A program made the translations under genes and the position numbers. This document shows positions 53,734-56,266 of a stretch of DNA of 56,266 nt, in pieces (position 1 is the stretch's first letter; every line of letters starts with the position of its first letter). Source of the DNA: Candidatus Aegiribacteria sp. GTDB taxonomy: Bacteria; Fermentibacterota; Fermentibacteria; Fermentibacterales; JCC-6. The stretch spans positions 1-56,266 of the forward strand of contig WTBT01000077.1 in assembly GCA_013138965.1 (NCBI GenBank), read 5' to 3'. The notes beneath the pieces are model-generated. The model searched no databases, had not been told where the DNA came from, and was given only the letters and a program-made list of their open reading frames with translations.

Positions 53734-54972
53734 TCAAATCAGTATCAGTTGCTTTACCTGTGCAGCACCATCGAACTCACATCTGCAGAAATAGACACCG
53801 CTCTCTACCCTCTGTCCCGCAGTGTTCCTTCCATCCCACAGCACACTGTGGTCACCGGAAGCTGAGAACTGATCGGTTATTGTAAACACCTCACGACCCA
53901 TAATATCGTAGACGATCATCCTTACATTACCGTCATGGGGAAGGCTGCAGGAAATGGTTACTGCTGAAGCAGAGGGATTGGGGTATGCCGACAAGCTGGA
54001 CGGTTGTACGGTATTCGATGATTCTTCAGAGATAGCAACACCTGCCAGGCGCCACACATCGTTGCATTTACTGTTAGAGGCATCAGAGCCACCCATGATC
54101 CATAAAAAACCGTTATACACTAACGATGTATGGCTACTACGGGAATCCCAGGCAGCGGAAGCTGTCTGCTGCGTCCAGTTAACACCATCCGATGAATGCC
54201 AGACATCATTAAAGACCGTACTGCTATTACGCCCACCGGTAATCCACATTTCATTGTTATAAACCACGCACGAGAGAGAGCTTCGTGTATTCCATGGCGC
54301 TGATGCGGTCGCCTGCGTCCAGTTCACGCCGTCAGTGGAATACCACACATCGTTGTACGTATTGTAGTTAACATCCTGCCCGCCCATAACCCATATCTTT
54401 TCGTCGAAGGCCACAGCGGCCAGCCCTGCCCTGGCAGGCCAGGCACTGGAAGTAGCCTCGGTCCACTGGATCCCGTTCGAAGAATACCAGACATCTCCTT
54501 TAAAACCGCTGTTGGTATAACCACCCATAATCCATACCTTGCCGTCATGAACCACTGCCCCATGCGCCATCCTCTGGTTCCAGCCAGGATTAACGGTCAC
54601 CAACGTCCAATTTTCACCATCGTTAGATTGCCAAACCTGGCAACAATAGGGGGCTCAACAGGTAGCTCCGCCCATATTCAACATGAATCCGTTAAAAACC
54701 ACAGTGGGAAAACAGTAGGTCATATCCATACTGCCTGCTGTGCCTAGCAAGTTCCACGACAATCCGTCTGACGAAGACCAGATATCATAGATGGAAGTTG
54801 ATCCTGTATGTCCCCTGAGCACCCACATCTTATCGTCGAATACGACTGATGAGTGGTCGCACCTGTCTGCCCATTGGGCTGAGGATGTTACGCATTCCCA
54901 GGATTGTGCAATTGCTGTCGAAGAACAGGTCAGCAGAACCGCCAACCCGAAGGACCAAAAGTGTCGCATCAT
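53734..54972 (-). CDS. secreted kelch-like propeller protein with in-frame UGA (Sec106), paralogue 2
   Basis: Read through UGA 54655-54657, the frame gives 412 residues. The signal peptide ends STAIA, then QSWECVTSS, nearly the same mature N terminus as paralogue 1. Kelch-like repeats (NDVWYSTDGVNWTQAT, HTSLVYNGFLWIMGG) and a C-terminal sorting-type domain (YPNPSASAVTISCSLP, VYDIMGREVF, VLWDGRNTAGQ, SGVYFCRCEFDG) follow. The UGA is in MGGATC-U-APYCCQVWQS, at the same place as in paralogue 1. GGGAG precedes the start. It is first of the three-gene unit and may follow the 55124-55849 gene. Confidence 0.87.
54628..54643 (-). promoter_or_regulatory. SECIS-like hairpin in kelch paralogue 2
   Basis: TTGCCA-GGTT-TGGCAA (minus strand) is a perfect 6-bp stem with a GGUU loop, 11 nt after the UGA. 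Relative to paralogue 1 the outermost pair changes from C-G to U-A, which keeps the pairing. Confidence 0.85.
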
Positions 54973-55081
54973 GAACTCCCTTCTTCCTGGCGTCTTCCCT
55001 GAGGCCAGTTCAGTAGTTTCTTGAAATACTTCATATATTTAGCTTAACCGTTTATGCCTCAACTATCGAAAGAATTCACAA

Positions 55082-55110
55082 GAAAAGGAGGCGAACAAAG
55101 CCCCCTTTTC
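55082..55110 (-). terminator. hairpin terminator after the 55124-55849 gene
   Basis: GAAAAGG.GGC and GCC.CCTTTTC pair over 10 bp with one mismatch and a 7-nt loop, 13 nt after the stop. On the minus strand a T-rich stretch follows. The three-gene unit downstream therefore probably has its own promoter in 54973-55080. Confidence 0.65.
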
Positions 55111-55123
55111 CGGCGGATTCTGT

Positions 55124-55849
55124 TTAAAATGATGCCTTGATTCCAGCCCAGGTTCCGTTCTGGAGTGCCTGCGGGCCAAGCCACATGAATTCAAGGATGT
55201 TCTCCCATATTGCGACACCTTCAGTCGCAAAAGCCGGGGTGTATCCGCTGATAACGCTGCGACCATCGTTAGCGACACAGATTCCCGCTTCTCCAGGGGT
55301 TGGTGTGTCTGCCCAACCTGTGACAGGGGTGGCATCAGAAACAGCCATTTTGATATTAATAACATCGGGACCAGTGGGAGGCGCCCAGCTCCAGTCAGTG
55401 ATTCCGGAAGTGATATCATGTCCTGCTTCCCACGCATAGTGAGGAATCACAGTGGTGGTGATATCGATGTAGCCCGTTACTCCCATTGCGTCTCCCAAGA
55501 CTGCTCCCGAAGACCATTTCCAGCATGAAGCGAATACACGGACAGTACCGGCATCGTAAAGAACTTTGACGCCATCCCAGTCAAGGTCGCTATGGAAGCC
55601 GCACCAGCAGTCAATGATGATTATGTCCAGGTCGCTGCCAATGCTGCCCAGATCAGCGTTGAATGCTGCCATCCCTCCGGTGGAGTAGGTGTACGCCATG
55701 ACAGTAGCTGATGGCCAGAGGTTACCGATTGCGGTGAGCACTTCGTCACCGGCGCCGCCAAAGGAGTCATGATATATGAGGATATTGCCGGGGTCCTGTG
55801 CTATTGCCACTGCAGCAATAACAATTATCAGTACATATAAAAACTTCAT
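55124..55849 (-). CDS. secreted protein of unknown function
   Basis: The 241-residue protein has a signal peptide (MKFLYVLIIVIAAVAIAQ) and a Rossmann-like body: NILIYHDSFGG, then LDIIIIDCWCGFHSDLDWDG, RVFASCWKWSSG, and a C-terminal ATEGVAIWENILEFMW. The pattern recalls ThuA-like or class-I amidotransferase-like folds that are not catalytic. There is no sorting domain. GGAGG lies 7 nt before ATG 55849. It is followed by a terminator and then by the selenoprotein-type unit. Confidence 0.75.
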   Translation of the reverse strand: MKFLYVLIIVIAAVAIAQDPGNILIYHDSFGGAGDEVLTAIGNLWPSATVMAYTYSTGGMAAFNADLGSIGSDLDIIIIDCWCGFHSDLDWDGVKVLYDAGTVRVFASCWKWSSGAVLGDAMGVTGYIDITTTVIPHYAWEAGHDITSGITDWSWAPPTGPDVINIKMAVSDATPVTGWADTPTPGEAGICVANDGRSVISGYTPAFATEGVAIWENILEFMWLGPQALQNGTWAGIKASF

Positions 55850-55967
55850 AAAGTACCTCCGAATTGTATAAGCATCGCTATGATTACGTTCTTAATGCCC
55901 TGTGGTGTTCACCTCTTTCCATTCTGTAGCCTCTGTAATCCTGAAAATTTTGATTTCCATTACCTGT

Positions 55968-56266
55968 CTACTGGCAAAGCAACGTAATACGCTGCGCCCG
56001 GGAGCAGCCATCAATTTCAACAATGCAGAAATAGATGCCACTCTCAATCCTCTGCCCTGCGGTGTTCCTCCCATCCCACAGAACACTGTGGACCCCGGAA
56101 GTTAGAAATTGATCGGCAAGCGCAAAGACTTCGCGCCCAACTATATCGTAGACGATGATCCTCACATTTCCATCGTGGGGAAGGCAGTAGGAAATATTCA
56201 CAAAGGAACTGAAAGGGTTTGGGGAAACCGGGTACAACTCGAACACGGAAGTTGGATCAACAGCTC
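55968..56266 (-). CDS. C-terminal end of another secreted protein (partial, cut by window edge)
   Basis: The open frame enters from the window edge and ends at 55968. It contains a sorting-type domain nearly identical to that of kelch paralogue 2: SPNPFSSFVNISYCLPHDGN, IIVYDIVGREVF, VLWDGRNTAGQRIESGIYF and a final strand. The upstream part lies beyond the window. It could be a further member of the same secreted family. Confidence 0.75.
   Translation of the reverse strand, partial: AVDPTSVFELYPVSPNPFSSFVNISYCLPHDGNVRIIVYDIVGREVFALADQFLTSGVHSVLWDGRNTAGQRIESGIYFCIVEIDGCSRAQRITLLCQ

Noticed and set aside
51076-54972. UGA read as a general sense codon (Trp or Gly) in this organism
   Set aside because: Many genes here end in UGA at the expected place (mmpA, hdrB, mlaD, the flavin subunit, and the same propeller genes), and Trp uses TGG. 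Only the UGAs with a hairpin behind them are internal.
51076-54972. The split propeller genes as ordinary pseudogenes with nonsense mutations
   Set aside because: Three neighbouring genes would each have acquired exactly one UGA, never UAA or UAG, at Cys-flanked positions with matching hairpins, and with all downstream repeats intact. This is less likely than recoding.
1-56266. tRNA, rRNA, CRISPR or prophage
   Set aside because: No cloverleaf with a T-loop motif, no repeat-spacer array and no phage structural genes could be seen by reading both strands. A covariance-model scan was not possible.

Overview
The window looks like a chromosomal stretch of an uncultured anaerobic Gram-negative bacterium. 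Several secreted proteins carry signal peptides, beta-propeller repeats (kelch-like, FG-GAP) and a C-terminal sorting-type beta-sandwich of the T9SS/FlgD-like kind (SPNP...YDxxGR...WDG...GxYxxR), which is typical of the FCB superphylum and related candidate phyla. An Mla lipid system, TonB and outer-membrane-type lipoproteins support a double membrane. An Hdr/Flx electron-bifurcation locus with DsrC, many Fe-S proteins and in-frame UGA codons point to anaerobic, selenium-using metabolism. I cannot name the species; a candidate phylum such as Fermentibacteria or Eisenbacteria is only a guess.

Layout. 0-2.3 kb: a small lipoprotein gene, a mobile mystery protein A/B (Xre + Fic) cassette with a repeat-rich operator, and transposase debris. 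2.3-4.6 kb: lipoprotein, Dus and a 2H phosphoesterase. 4.75-12.65 kb: one operon hdrA-flxD-two Fe-S subunits-flavin/NAD subunit-hdrC-hdrB, closed by a strong hairpin and faced by dsrC and a class V aminotransferase. 14.9-16.7 kb: a Roadblock-like/kinase-like fusion and a V4R-like protein. 17.1-20.6 kb: a nitrate/sulfonate-type ABC transporter and a TonB-family protein. 21.3-27.5 kb: mlaE-mlaF-mlaD-lipoprotein-sulfatase, then htpG. 27.7-33 kb: ABC-F ATPase, decayed fragments, pilT and a propeller lipoprotein. 33-40 kb: flippase, a membrane metalloprotease-like protein, selD, arfB, an EamA transporter and a ferredoxin-type DUF362 protein. 40-47 kb: alr, an MBL phosphodiesterase, a NamZ-like protein, a phosphoesterase, leuCD-type genes and a coiled-coil protein. 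47-50.8 kb: MBL protein and radical SAM protein. 51-56.3 kb: a cluster of secreted proteins on the minus strand.

The most striking content is a set of genes that conventional ORF calling splits at an in-frame UGA. Three consecutive secreted-protein genes (51076-54972, minus strand) each continue in the same frame through one UGA. Each UGA lies beside or close to cysteines, and each is followed 11-17 nt later by a hairpin with a GGU apical loop, the geometry of a bacterial SECIS element. The two kelch-like paralogues have the UGA at the same position, with a compensatory base-pair change in the hairpin. selD in the same window also has an in-frame UGA at its catalytic position with a hairpin behind it, and it carries an unusual N-terminal Cys-rich extension. 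A small lipoprotein at 47.0-47.2 kb may be a further case. Together these suggest an operon of secreted beta-propeller selenoproteins, which I do not recognise as a described system.

Mobile and decayed elements are scattered through the window: a 150-bp MITE-like repeat in two copies (14.6 and 38.7 kb), two AGGGACG...CGTCCCT hairpins placed directly after stop codons, an IS1182-type transposase fragment, a phoU remnant, an orphan sorting domain and other decayed coding stretches. I saw no tRNA, rRNA or CRISPR array.
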